DNA of 64,000 nucleotides, taken from the NCBI RefSeq assembly GCF_001949145.1, contig NW_019091355.1, positions 2,341,443-2,405,442 of the forward strand, in the 5' to 3' direction. Positions 1-12,730 of this stretch are shown here, in pieces. The position numbers and the translations under genes were made by a program. This DNA comes from Acanthaster planci (lineage: Eukaryota; Echinodermata; Asteroidea; Valvatida; Acanthasteridae). A model generated the notes under the pieces. That model worked only from the letters and a program-made list of their open reading frames with translations. It had not been told where the DNA came from and did not search any database. Within the stretch, counting starts at the first letter, position 1. Each line of letters starts with the position of its first letter.

Positions 1-1685
1 ATGAAACCAATTCTAAGGCTGCAGATTTGACACTAGAAAGTGGGGAAATCAAAAAGTCTTCAAAACGTTTTTTTTTTGGGGGGGGGGCTAAAAGTAATCA
101 AGTGAAATAAAACATTAAAAAGAAACAAGAAAAGGAGCGGCACCCAGGTTTCCAACCACGGACCTTCTGTGAGTCGTTGTTTTTTAACCACCATTTCAGA
201 TAAGCCAGATCGCCCCTTTTTCTCCCGCCAAACTGTAGATGCCAGATGCGCCACATCAAAGTATAATATGAATGTGTAAATTCATAACAGTTCAACCTTT
301 ATTTAAGTGTAAACTCATCTTTCGTTCAACAAAGTTCGCTCGTGCCTTCATTTAGTGCCAGATTTGAAGTTATGAGTACTGCGGGGTTTTTTTGGGGGGG
401 GGTGTTTTCAACTTTTTAACGATCATCACTGCACACACTTCTTATTTACAGAATGAATTTACTACATTTAGCCCTACAAACCCATATGCACATCAAAACT
501 GTGCATGCGTTTCCTGAAGGCTGAAGGAAGATGGATGAGTGTCATCGGTTCCCAAACATCTTCGAAATCGCACGTAGTCTTTTGACGGTCCATCAGAGCA
601 ATTTTGTTATAGGGAACTTCAGACACGGATTTAAAAACTACTGGAACCGACGCCAGTGATCCCAGCTGATCTGTGTGGAAACTCCCATTCGAGTGTGACG
701 GAAAACACTTGCTGCGATCTTTGCGTCGGCTTTAATTACCCTTGAGCCGACGGCTATTCTGTGCAAGAAGTTCGACAAGCACGTAATGAGAGTTAATAAC
801 CCGTTGGGATACTTACTACGATGCAATCACCCAAGTGTCGCCGGACTACCTTATTGCAGACATCTGTTTGACTGGCTGTAGTGTGGAGCAGTTGTAATCC
901 GAGCGTTTTATGAGCGGCTTTCCGCGAGGGCTACCGTCATCCCATGCTGCTGCTTCTTCCAGTCAGTGATTTCGTTTCTGCTTCTGCGTCTTGTACGTCT
1001 GCCCACCGCCAGTTGGAGCTCCGCAAAGGTCCACTGTGCATGCCATGGCCAGCCACGGCATCTTAGGACAACATTCCGCCCGTGGCGTGCAGCCGGTTGC
1101 GTTTCAGATCACAACTAAAACGGTAAATACCCAATTAAGGGAAGGCCATGATCCCAGGCCTGTGATAAGATGGGAAAACACCTTCGGCATTGGACACAGT
1201 CTGTAGCTTCTGCTCGTAGGATACCCAAGGTTTGCCTCTTCGCAACTGAGGTGAGTTAGCTAGCGTGAAATTCTCATTATCTCTTCCCTTGATGACATTT
1301 TAGTGCTTCTTGTGTACCTTATTGGCATCGTTGGGAAAACTTCATAGGGGAAATGTATTTCTGGTCTACTCTAATGGAGTAATGGCTTCTCTGCATTAGC
1401 TATGATTTCATATGTACAACACTTTTGAGGAATCTACTTGTGATCTCTTTTCCAGTGCCCGGTTTTTTCCTTCCTAGGCTCTTCTGTCAGTGGTAAAAAT
1501 GGCACTGTATATAAAAAAGAGAAACAAAACTGAACTTCGTAGCTCGATAAATCCATTTGAATTGCATTCGCCAGAGTTCAAAATCAACGTTGGTTTTATT
1601 TAGCTGTTGAGATATAACCTTGCAAAACACCTCAGATTGTGCGTACTAGGGTTGGGATTTTCCTTGCGGTGTAAGGATACGGGGG
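1..1685. other. gene-free stretch before the gap
   Basis: I see no supported gene here. Open frames are short (up to about 70 codons), lack recognisable motifs and are interrupted. The stretch contains G/T homopolymer runs (for example near 70-90 and 385-405) and ordinary AT-rich sequence. A moderately GC-rich patch at about 950-1200 is not clearly coding. Confidence 0.6.
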
Positions 1686-2340
1686 NNNNNNNNNNNNNNN
1701 NNNNNNNNNNNNNNNNNNNNNNNNNNNNNNNNNNNNNNNNNNNNNNNNNNNNNNNNNNNNNNNNNNNNNNNNNNNNNNNNNNNNNNNNNNNNNNNNNNNN
1801 NNNNNNNNNNNNNNNNNNNNNNNNNNNNNNNNNNNNNNNNNNNNNNNNNNNNNNNNNNNNNNNNNNNNNNNNNNNNNNNNNNNNNNNNNNNNNNNNNNNN
1901 NNNNNNNNNNNNNNNNNNNNNNNNNNNNNNNNNNNNNNNNNNNNNNNNNNNNNNNNNNNNNNNNNNNNNNNNNNNNNNNNNNNNNNNNNNNNNNNNNNNN
2001 NNNNNNNNNNNNNNNNNNNNNNNNNNNNNNNNNNNNNNNNNNNNNNNNNNNNNNNNNNNNNNNNNNNNNNNNNNNNNNNNNNNNNNNNNNNNNNNNNNNN
2101 NNNNNNNNNNNNNNNNNNNNNNNNNNNNNNNNNNNNNNNNNNNNNNNNNNNNNNNNNNNNNNNNNNNNNNNNNNNNNNNNNNNNNNNNNNNNNNNNNNNN
2201 NNNNNNNNNNNNNNNNNNNNNNNNNNNNNNNNNNNNNNNNNNNNNNNNNNNNNNNNNNNNNNNNNNNNNNNNNNNNNNNNNNNNNNNNNNNNNNNNNNNN
2301 NNNNNNNNNNNNNNNNNNNNNNNNNNNNNNNNNNNNNNNN
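1686..2340. other. assembly gap (655 N)
   Basis: An unbroken run of N. Reading frames that cross it are artefacts because N translates as X. The size may be an estimate by the assembler. Confidence 0.99.
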
Positions 2341-2599
2341 ATGCTTAGTGTTCGTGACAAAAATGGCAAACAACTTTTATGCACACGCTGTAACAACGGT
2401 GGAGTTAATCCAGTGTTAATTTCACACAATAAATACCGCTGTGTTTGCAGCTAAAATTCACGTCTATTGTCGGTAGGATGCACCGGTGACTTCCACTTTA
2501 AATCAACGGTGCGAATGACCAGGCTGTTCTTTTCCCTGTACTCCCTCCCGTTCTTTTAACTCGTTCAACCTTAAGTGTTCATGGGAGGATCAAAACAAT

Positions 2600-2770
2600 A
2601 CGGGCGTTTCATAATAGCGCGCCTCCAAGAGTTTGCAACGCGTTGACCAGTCACAGTGCGCGAAATCTGTCGACCCAACGCGCGTTTTGGAAAGGGTCGA
2701 CAGATTTCGTGCACTGTGATTGGTCAACGCGTTGCAAACTCTTGGTGGCGCACTGTTGTGAATCGCCCGT
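2600..2770. repeat. long foldback (inverted-repeat) element
   Basis: Two arms of about 80 bp face each other around a short centre near 2685-2690. The left arm starts ACGGGCG and the right arm ends CGCCCGT. Inside, the left arm reads GCGAAATCTGTCGACC and the right arm GGTCGACAGATTTCGTGC. Such foldbacks are typical of MITE-like DNA transposons. A one-armed relative lies at about 31963-32055. Confidence 0.85.
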
Positions 2771-5490
2771 ACTTGCAACGGGTGTTGCGCTCATGCCGAT
2801 ATGAAATCGGTGGCTTTGAGGAACCCGGATGTAACGGGATGTTCCATCTCAAGCGATGCCCCTGAAATACAAAAAAAGTCATTTTTCCCCTGATGAATAA
2901 TGATTCACCTCTCCTATAAAACCCCTTAAAGAGGTAGGTCTCCTTTCCACGCGAGGTCAGCAGGCGCTGGCACCCTGAAAACCCCGGTTGGCCGAGACGG
3001 TAGTTAGTTTTTGTCTCAACCTTGTGCGTTAGATTTCCAATCCTTTCGTTGCGCACTGGGAACCCTGCGTCCCCCCCTTCCCCGTTCTGACGGCGGTCAA
3101 CAACGTGCCTCCCGCTGGTCATTATTCCTGGTAAGTGCTTGAATGCACTGAGTCGCTGCTACTTCTTCACATTCAATCATCCTTAACGACGGAACAGAAT
3201 GCATAAAAACCAAACCATTGCTTTATAAAAAATCTTCACAGCACTTCAGTGCCCACTAACACGCGTTTCCGGTGGAAATACTGATTACATTGTTGAGTAA
3301 AATTTATTCAGGGCAGTTCACAGAGTGCACGCTTTAAATGTGCATTTTATCTGCGGTAGCCTGGGGCCTTATGGTCTTCACTGTATTATCTGAACCACTG
3401 CAGTTCAGCTGTGTCAAACGACAGTAGGTTCGTTTTACTTCACAGCACTGAGCATGGAGGAAGGAACGCATATTAGTTTTAAAATTTGCCACGAACAACC
3501 ACGTTGGGGACATTCCGAGGTTGCACCCACCTTTGCCACGACTTTGACCATCGTTTTCACTTTAGAAGATGAATTAGGTATCATAATTATGTGATAACCT
3601 GATGCTCCGTTCGGATCATGCCCGTAAGGCCAATGCATCAGGCCATTTGATCGAAATTCGCATGCACGACATGTAGCATCACCCTCGAGATCTGTCTCGA
3701 GAGCCTGTCACGTAATCTAATCTGTGTTATTTCGAGTACTCTTCCCATTTGCCTTTCTTGATTTCGGCTTGCAGCTTACTGACGATTGTACCGAACAAAG
3801 CTTGGCCCGAGTGCACCTGAAAATGACTAATGACTACAAGATTTAAGGGACCTATAAATAAAATGTTTCCACTCGGGAAAATTCGAGGAAAAGGCGAGAA
3901 GGGACATTCAAATAAGCGTGCTTTAAATCGGCAAGTTGTTGACGTATACAAATTGTTGTTTGCGTCAGTTCAGTTTGTCTACCCATATCTTTTTTAACTT
4001 CCACATTATACTTTTCTCCTTGCATAGTGGGAGGCCTAAATAAACAGTTTCAAGCGCAATGGGGACTAATGCGTAGCACTACATGTATCTTCAAATTCCC
4101 CCGACAGTTGAAAAAAATTGCACTTTGATGTTGACAACAAAATCTCCTTGGGTCAGCTAATGTTGCACTTTTTGTAAGCTGATACCATACAAATTTGTCA
4201 TAACGACTGTCTACCTATCAAGTGGTCAAATTGTCAAATAAGATGTCACCAAATGGCTAACACGTCATGTACCCAAGTATTCAAGTTGCAGATGCTACCA
4301 CTCACGCGTGGCCGCGCTCGTCGGTCGAATTGGGGATTTCTTGGCGGAGTTGGGGGTTCGGAACAGTTGTTGAAGAGACAGCCTTTTAATAGGTTATCGA
4401 AAAGTCTGATTAGACAATAACTGGGTCAGCGAAATGAAACGAGATGAATTCAGCTCGAAGCCAGCAGTGGTCACCTCCTTTTTCGGGGGGGGGATTTGGT
4501 CATGAAGATCCAAACACTTCCTGCAACTTTGTAATCTGTTGTTCGTAGGCATAAATGAGCATTCACGACATGGCAACCTTTTCAAAATCATACTTTTGTT
4601 GACTCACATAGCGTGATATAACAATCTGTCTTTGTCTCAATTTCAGTAAAATCTTACAACGAGTAATGACACATATTGGCCCTTTCAATTTTCTTTCGAA
4701 AGAACGTTGGGTTGGCATTGATGAACGTATTTATTTCCCAGGGGATTAGAGAAACACCTTTAAATTTGAAACCTTCAGCTCTATCTATAGACCTTTTCAC
4801 TTATAAATTCATAATTATGCACGCATGCGCACTAATGGCCTTGGCAGCAAGACGTGTGAGCGGGCCATTGAAAACGCACAGGGGTGCGATTTTGGTAATT
4901 TCCTCTCAGGTTTTTCGGTTGTGTTCAGTTTTTTGCTATAAAATGGCTCGAAAGGAGACCGGCTTAAATACGGCAATCTCGTGTGCACATAGGAAAAATC
5001 AGGACTGTAAATTCATTAAAGAGTAAAGTCATTACAGAACACTAAAGATCCCGCTTAGATTAGAAACTAAACTCACAATTCGTGCTGCGAGATAGCGATC
5101 CACCCTTTAAAAATCAATTGACCGTATAAGCTCCCATAAGGAGCTCCTCACTACCAAACAGCCCCTTAACCCATCATAAGCCCCCCAACTATCGACACAC
5201 GCACCACTCAGGACTAGACACTAGTCACGCTGACGGCCCTTACACCAACGTACAAGGTGTATCAAACTCAGTTGCTTGCTCTGCCTAAACCACAGACCTG
5301 GATTTGTTATAGCAGAATCGAACCAAATACACAGCCCCTTCATCACGCCTGCGCGCCCACTACATGTGACCAAGCAGTGACTAGCATTGCGATTGCCCAC
5401 GCGCAAGGCGGAGCCTAAGCACTGCGCCCGCTCATCTTACAATTACACGCAAGTATACATTTGCAAGTATACATCTGCCCAACCAGCTGG
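2771..5490. other. gene-free stretch
   Basis: No supported gene. A 132-codon minus-strand open frame at 2724-3122 begins inside the foldback repeat and has no recognisable motif. The rest is ordinary intergenic sequence with scattered short open frames. Confidence 0.55.
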
Positions 5491-5665
5491 TTCCCATGGG
5501 TATGATCTTGTCACGCCATGTTGGTTCCCAACATAGCTTGCGTGATCTTACCCCTGCCAATTTATATCCAACTAGTTGGGATATTTAAATTACGCTATGC
5601 AGCCCTTCCATATTTCTTTAGTCAGTATATTCACGAGCAATGCAGATTTACGCGTGTGTGAAGCG
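5491..5665. repeat. dispersed repeat, copy 1 (pair with 23378-23515)
   Basis: Two blocks match the copy near 23.4 kb in the same order and orientation: one around CATGTTGGTTCCCA (about 5519-5532) and one around CTTTAGTCAG followed by GCAGATTTACGC (about 5616-5655). Flanks differ, which fits two copies of a transposable element. No open frame is preserved. Confidence 0.7.
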
Positions 5666-7328
5666 AAGGAGAATACAGGGGCGCGAGCGAGCGTGTAGCT
5701 TTGGAAATACGTGTAGGCCTATGATTGTCTATATAATGGAGATCGATGGATTCACTTTACGTTTATGTATATTCAACCTGAATAGCCGGTCATCAGCGTC
5801 ATTTTCGAATTCTACGCAACCAGGGTCTAGTGAAGGAACGCACAAGCAGTCCATGGTGTCGAGGTTGACATTTGCCGTCTGTTACCGTGCAGAGCGCCAT
5901 CTATCGCGTCACAATACCAAGACCATGTTTTTATTATAGCCGAGACTTCGCTCGTGTCAAAGCATTGCCACTGGCGAACCAAAAAATTTAAATAACGCTT
6001 CGCTAACAGGAAGTGATAACCTCGCAGTCACAGGTCGTGCACAATGTAGCAAATCACAGTGCAAAGCCATCAGCCCTTATCAGCACCCTGTTTGGGCGCT
6101 AGGTGACGAGCGAAGTAAAGGCGGGAAAAACTTCATGTGGTTATCAATGGCCTAACTTGGCATCGAAATGTCATGGGGAGGAGGGTTTCTCTGGTTACAT
6201 ATGAATTTGAAATCGAGTATGGGACAGTTTCAGATTATATATTCCTCTATACATAGAACAGGTTATTGCCCCGACAGCATGGTATTGAAATGAGCTCGGA
6301 GATAACATTTTGAAATATCAAAGATAAGCAAGAAGTCTATTCCTAGTTTTTTCTCTTCAGTTCTTGTTGGAACTCTCTAAGAATTCAATAAAAACTAGCC
6401 GCAGTCTTTGCTATACTGTGTAACTGACCCTTAGTCATGCGGTTCATAGGATGGGACGCTCAACTGCAACCTCTTCTCCGAAGTTGCCTTTTAGCTTCCC
6501 GTGAAGGTGCTGACATGTTATTCTACCAGGGTGCTTCTTGGCTTTCGATTTCAACTTCTTTGTCAACGATGAAAAGCACGAGTGATAAAAAAGCTCCACC
6601 AAAGCAAGAAAAGCTGTAGAACGCTTCCATCAGAACCCTTAGCAGCGCAGATGGGATTTCAATTTGAAACTGTCTAAATACCTTAAATCCCTTTACATGT
6701 TCGTTGTCCTTGTGGATCGAAACAAAACCTTACGGTTCACATTGTTATCTTTAGCTTTTGTCAAAGCGTTTGCTTCGACAGCGCAGGGCGATTCTGATTG
6801 TAAGTCCTTAAGCCCCGTACAGTATCCCACTGTTTTCGGTTAAAAGGGCGCGAGGTTTTGGCAAAGTTTCGTCAAAATGGAAAGAAAACAAAGGCTTATC
6901 CCTTTCGAAGGACTCCGAAGCACTGTGCGACCCGCAGCCAGGCTGCAGTTTGTTGCGCACATGAGAGGGTGTGGAAAGGCCTACAATCGATTCTGTGATT
7001 TGACGACTCTGCGGACGTTGGATAAGCAATTTTTCGATTGGTTCCGTAGGCCTACATTGGATTCTAAAGGCTTTGTCTTGCAGGCAGGGATGCCGACACA
7101 CTTTCGCAAACAGTTGAGGATTTTGTGAGCGTGAGCATTCTGCGAACTAAATTCAGTTGTTCCTGTATTCTGATTCAACGTACTGGTCAAGAGCTGAGTG
7201 ACTTCCTCCTCTCTCATCTCATTGGCTTACCTTAGCAAGGCTAACGTTCCTGTTGCAAGACATCAGCAGCGTATTGACAAACAACATGTGCTCGGCGTCG
7301 GAAATTGTCAAGTAAGTAAACAACTTAT
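5666..7328. other. gene-free stretch
   Basis: No supported gene. Open frames of 60-99 codons occur on both strands but show no family motif, and they overlap one another in opposite frames. Confidence 0.5.
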
Positions 7329-7444
7329 ACTTTGGCAGCTGAAAATACGACTGCAGGAGATTAAGTAGTTTGTAATATCCGAACAACTTTGGCAGCTGAA
7401 AATACGACTGCAGGAGATTAAGTAGTTTGTAATATCCGAACAAC
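7329..7444. repeat. 57-bp tandem duplication
   Basis: Two head-to-tail copies of a 57-bp unit, 7329-7385 and 7386-7442, identical as far as I can read. Each contains TTTGGCAGCTGAAAATACGA. Because 57 is divisible by 3, the minus strand shows a 19-residue peptide repeated twice; this is a by-product of the duplication and not evidence of a gene. Confidence 0.9.
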
Positions 7445-10400
7445 AGTATTTAATTTGTTTCCATGGGAGAAAATGTACACGTGTTTTGGAAGAAAATGTA
7501 GATGTGTTTTAGACAGACTTACCCAAGCAGCCCGAGGATTACATTTATCATTAAATATTAACAGATTTTGTAATATAGAGCCATGTTAAAGGGATAACAC
7601 AGTTCGTTTGGATTGTACGATCTCTTTATTTTCGGTAACTGCAGAAAAAAAACTAAACTAAGAATTCGTGGATGATGAACCCTCATACTTTTAAAACTCC
7701 ATCATTCAAAACTGGTACCAAATATAATTTAAGCACACAGACTAGCGCCAAGTACATATTCCCGATATCAAGCATTGGTTCCAAATGGTCATTTAGGCGG
7801 TGTTGTTGGTCACCAAACAATATGCAATGCACGGCAGTCATCTCTCCCAGCCAGTGCTTTTGGGATGTGCACAAGAGTTACATGTACTCAACTCATGTGT
7901 ATCCCTATGGAACAAAAACACTGTCAAGGACGATGGCTGCCGTAACCTCTTAAATTAAAGTCGTTGCTCGAATTTGCCCCAGTGTACGCTATTATTTTTA
8001 ACCCATCACTTGTTAATTTGCATAAGTGTGACTTTAATTTTCCAGTGACATCTTACACACCCAACGGGAGCTGGTATTGGTTTGCCTTGTAAAGGCGCCA
8101 GAGGATTAATTTCAAATTAATTTACGTCATTAATGATCAAGGTATTCAGGTGGCTAACACCTATTTTTCCACACTAAGAATGCCGTAAAGGCCTACTTTT
8201 TGATGCTATTTGACGGTTGAGCTGGGTCACATTTTCAGCACGGAAAGAAGCTTTCGTGTCAGGTTTCCAATTGTATATTATTACATTTGATAACAGATCT
8301 TCGGTTGGATAGTGATTGCTTAGTAATTTGAAGCCCTACACTAACACACTCGGCCTTCCATTATTTCTAATCACTGTCCTCACCACCAGTCATCACCAGC
8401 AGCACTAAAAGCCATGCCACCGCTGCGCAGAGGTCTTGTCAGGAATCTTTTGTTATTTTGAGTTTCCTGTTTCCACGACCTCTCATATCCAGTGTTTGTA
8501 GATAATGGAGTCGTGCATTAGTAGCCTTTTCCGCTGTGTTGTCACAAAAGAGAGTCGTGTGTATATAGTGGAAAGAGAGAAAAAAGTGAGCGAATGAATC
8601 ACAGACAGAAGTACAGAAGGACGCGAAATTAGACAAAATGGCACCTCGAAACAACGTCGTCAATCAATACCATCCCATGTCAGCCTGACGGATGTCTTCG
8701 TTCTGGGGGCACGGCGCTGACAGAAGGAACATACCAGGGATTGGTTATCGCAGCTACTTGGGGCGGTATATTTCGTTGTTCTCTTTGCCTGATGCAATGG
8801 CGTATTAACCAAGGGGAGTCCAGCGAGTGGCAGAATTCAACAGGCTGAAGAATTCAAAAGTTAAATAGGGACGCTGATAGAAGTTGAATCGCACCAGCAA
8901 CTGGACTACATATGCAAATCTCGGATAGTAAAATCGCTTATCTCAATACCATGTTAAAGTCTTGGACCTACTGTTTCACTGGAAGGTGAAGAAATATGTA
9001 AACACCAAAGTACACAATTGGTAATGATCCTCATAATCTGACTTAACCTATGAGCGTTGTCATTAATGGGAAACTTGTTCAGGCATACTTTGGGGAATCA
9101 GATCTGCCAGGAAACTTGAGTTTGTTTATAAAACCCAATAAGCGCCATTTTTGCACGTTGTAGAATCCCACCATCATCTGGTCACCCAAAAATCAGTTTT
9201 GACTGGTTTTATGTTAAGCACAACCTAATACAGCGAAGATGAAGATTAGGAACACGTCTTACATGCAATGCTTTCATTGTTTAATATTTAACAAATGAAG
9301 GGGAAAATTTCCCCTTTTTAAATGGATATAAATGTATCACGTTTTGGAAATAAATTCTTCGTTTGCAAATACCTGAAATACATTAAGTCACTTCTTCTTT
9401 CGTAATATGAACAGCTTAGAGTGACGGCCAGGTCAGTGCTGCGCTTGTGACTTCATGGAGTGCATTGAAGCCCCCAGGCCCAGGAAGGCCCTCTAGAGGG
9501 CCATGGCTGCCTTGAATGATGTGTTGGACAGTCTGACCAAGGTGCCTGTAGTCACATGCAAGGCTGTCTGTAAACGTTTATATTGACCAGGTCATGAGCT
9601 GATTTGTCACGTACTGTACGGGTCCTGTTAGGAGCCGTCCACTGTTTTCGCGGGACACTGAGTGGACAAGGTCTTTTGTTGGTGACACTGGCATCTATCC
9701 AGATATTTTGCAGTTTGAACTTGGCACGAAGGGTCGCTTTGGAAACCTAGACGGGTTTGCAAGATTCCAGGCGCCTTTTAGGTAGATTATTCAGGTTCTT
9801 GTGGATCAGCTCCCTCATTTTGGACATAGGATTCAAGTGAGAAACTAAGATAGGCGTAGATAGAAGAGTCGCCGAGATAATCCTCATGGCCCAGCTCAGG
9901 ACGGGCTCGATTTGTCTGACATGGCAACTCTCAGCCACAACAGTGCACAGTACGCATCTGTGGAGTACACAAAAGCCAGGCTTGCAGTGTGTAGAGCATG
10001 ACCACTACCAACTACATTGTAGTACCTGCAAATTTACTGCCATATTGACCCTGACCTTCAGCTTTCGGATGTATTTTTCACACTATATCAAAAAGGCAAA
10101 TCCGATAAAGATACTTTGGCAATTCCTTATGCTTAATTGGTTTTAATACAAAAAGAAACTTGGAGCTATGTCCCAGCCAAGCGGTTGATAAGGTGGAATG
10201 AAGTAATTCATTTTGGAAGGGTTTGGATAGACGCTACAGAGTAGATGAAAAACTTCCTTTTCTGTAAGGGTTGTATTTACATGTAGGTCTTCAAAACAGG
10301 CTTCGGTGGCAGAGGCAAGGGTTAGCAGCTAAGGCCTACGCAAATTTGCTAGAGGTTGTGTCTTGCATGTCACTCACAAATGACTATTGGAGCCAAGACA

Positions 10401-12400
10401 CTTATTTATGTTAGACAGTATACCTCAATCCGCCTCTTTTTGAAGGTTGTGGGGGGCCTTGGGTCGCTGATACCCTCTTACAGAATGATATCACACAATG
10501 CAAAGACGTTTTTCCTTCTTTTCTATTCAAACTTGCAAAAATATCCTTTCATTTTCTTGAGTCATTAGCGGGGTGAATCTAATGTCCCTCGCATCTTTAC
10601 AAACTACCAACATCGTGTCCTTCTTCTGCTATGTTTACTTTCACTGCCAGAGAACAAAATGCAGAGACTCATAATTGTCACGTCGTGGTGATATTTGTTT
10701 TGTGACCCAACACGTGTAGCTTTGAAGGTCAACGAGGCTTGGTATTTACTTAGTATTACCCACTTGTCATGTTTTGGAGATCACCACACGTGAGAAAATG
10801 AGAGAGAACGGGATTAGTATAAATGTAGTATGCGCTATACGCCTTGGGCAGAACACCTTCCGTTCTGCAGTCTTGTATGAGCCTAGTATCAAGCCAAGGA
10901 ACTAGTACATCTACAACGCACCTGAGATTTGGAGAGGAGAAAATGAGATAATATCTACGTGTACTTGCGTGTTCACTGGCCCTTTTTGAAATACTGAAAC
11001 GACATACTCTCAGCAACATTGGGATGACCCGAGTGGGATAGCTGGGAGTTATTTAGAAAGGTAAGATGGGATTAAATTTGTTTGCTTGTTGCCATTTTTG
11101 TTGATGTCTTCGTTGAACTCCTTGATGTTGTTATATCATCATAATCTCCCCACGCAAATTTTGCAGTTGAATCAAAATTGTTCATTTTGGGGTGTCAATT
11201 TTTTTCAAGGGGTTAAAGTGTTGTAACTTTTCAGTGAATTGCCGAACGTATGGCTATTGTGCCAACCATACTTTGGCAGCTTGCACAAGTGAACAGACGC
11301 TTTCATGGAAAACTGGTAGTTGAAAAAACGAGGAATCTGGGAGACTAGAACTGTGTGGTTAGTGTTCAAGTTTTCTTGGATTATGGTGATTTCCACTTAT
11401 TTGTTAAACTCCTATTAACAAAGCCAAAGCCGTTACCTGAACTCTTGGGCTTTGTCAATATGGGCGAAGCGATGAGTGCTATATGAATCCACAAGCCAGG
11501 GTGGTGTGGCTTCTACCCATACAGGTGTCATGTCATTCTTGAGGTGTGAGTTGGCGGGACCCTGGCGAGTATGGAGAGGTGTAAAAGCGATCTTCATGGT
11601 CATGGCGCTCAATGGTCCAACGCCTGTCATGAGAAACTCTCACGTGCACAATCGCCGGAATTGGGCGTTCATTTTCTGCGGAAAATTGATATAGGATGCC
11701 CAATACTTCTAATTGACGTTGTGCTGTGGCCTGCAGTGTTCAGCTGCCCTTTGATGGTGTCTAGTCAGTACAGCAAACACGAAAAGTGAACACGCCAATG
11801 TTAAAAACCAAACAAAAAACCAATAACAACTGGCATAAACCATAACATCAAACTCTTCTCGCTGTTTTCAACATAAAACTTTCATTAGTTTCTTTTGACA
11901 GAAACACCTCACTTCGCGTGAGCATCTTCCGAAGGGTATTTTGCTGAAAAAAATGCTGTTGTTTCGCTCGAACTGAGGAGGCATGTACATGTCTCTACTG
12001 TTTAGTAAAAAATTGAGACATAAAGTGTAATGCCTGGATCAAAATTTCGATGAGTGAATTCTTTAAATTTTCGGTTATTTGTATCTTTATACAAGAATCC
12101 TTTCAGAAGAAAAATCATTGCTCCAAATGAACCTTCAATCCGTGCTTCTTTTTCAACGATTTTAACGATTCGATTAAGTTCTACAAAATGTTGCTTTGTT
12201 GTGTTTTAATCTCTGTTTAGAATATCACAGTACCATGAAATAAATCAATAATTTTTTCCCACATTTTATGAATTTTTTTCGGTTTATCCTATCTTAATAA
12301 GTAAACTTTGATAACTCTTGTAAACTTAAGCCTTTATAAGTGCTAATTGGTATCTCTGTGTTACTTGTTTTAATCTGATCTATTTTTCGGGTCCACTTAA
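7445..12400. other. gene-free stretch with one coding-like relic
   Basis: No intact gene. On the minus strand, about 9938-9417, two overlapping frames stay open for unusually long stretches (one frame over 9938-9750, another over roughly 9670-9417 with one stop). This could be a decayed transposon or retrogene, but I cannot name a family. The remainder is ordinary AT-rich sequence. Confidence 0.45.
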
Positions 12401-12404
12401 GCAC

Positions 12405-12730
12405 GATCCAATATCTGGACGGCGTGCGACCTTTCGCGCGCGTGCCGGCCTCGGTAATTCAAGTACAAGCTGCGGTCACCCCACCGAGACTCCAAGCAGA
12501 CATGCACTCGCACGCTCTCTGTTCTCCCCTCGAATATGACCCAACTTCATCTCGCTGGTGGAGAAGATGATAAAGCAAAAAGCAGGTCAACAGCTCGTCG
12601 CTGGAATAAATTATTAGCCGGTCAGTCAACGGTGCTCAACTGGATGGGCAGTGAGTTGGCGACCGGCTGGAGAGACGACCGCCGGCGGGAATTAGGACAT
12701 TTCCGGCCTCGTCGCAAATTTGTGGAGTGA
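12405..12730 (+). promoter_or_regulatory. CpG-rich patch, possible promoter or untranslated first exon
   Basis: This patch is distinctly richer in GC and CpG (for example GCGCGCGTGCCGGCC near 12436) than the AT-rich sequence before it. A CCAAT box lies at its left edge, and a donor-like GTGAGT stands at 12651. It is 3.2 kb upstream of the GPCR coding start on the same strand, so it could be that gene's promoter or untranslated first exon. This is inference only; no acceptor pairing is demonstrated. Confidence 0.25.

Noticed and set aside
1600-2429. Open frames of about 260 codons
   Set aside because: They cross the N gap; only short unrelated ends are real sequence.
2724-3122. 132-codon minus-strand open frame
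   Set aside because: Begins inside a foldback repeat, has no recognisable motif and no splice or start context that supports it.
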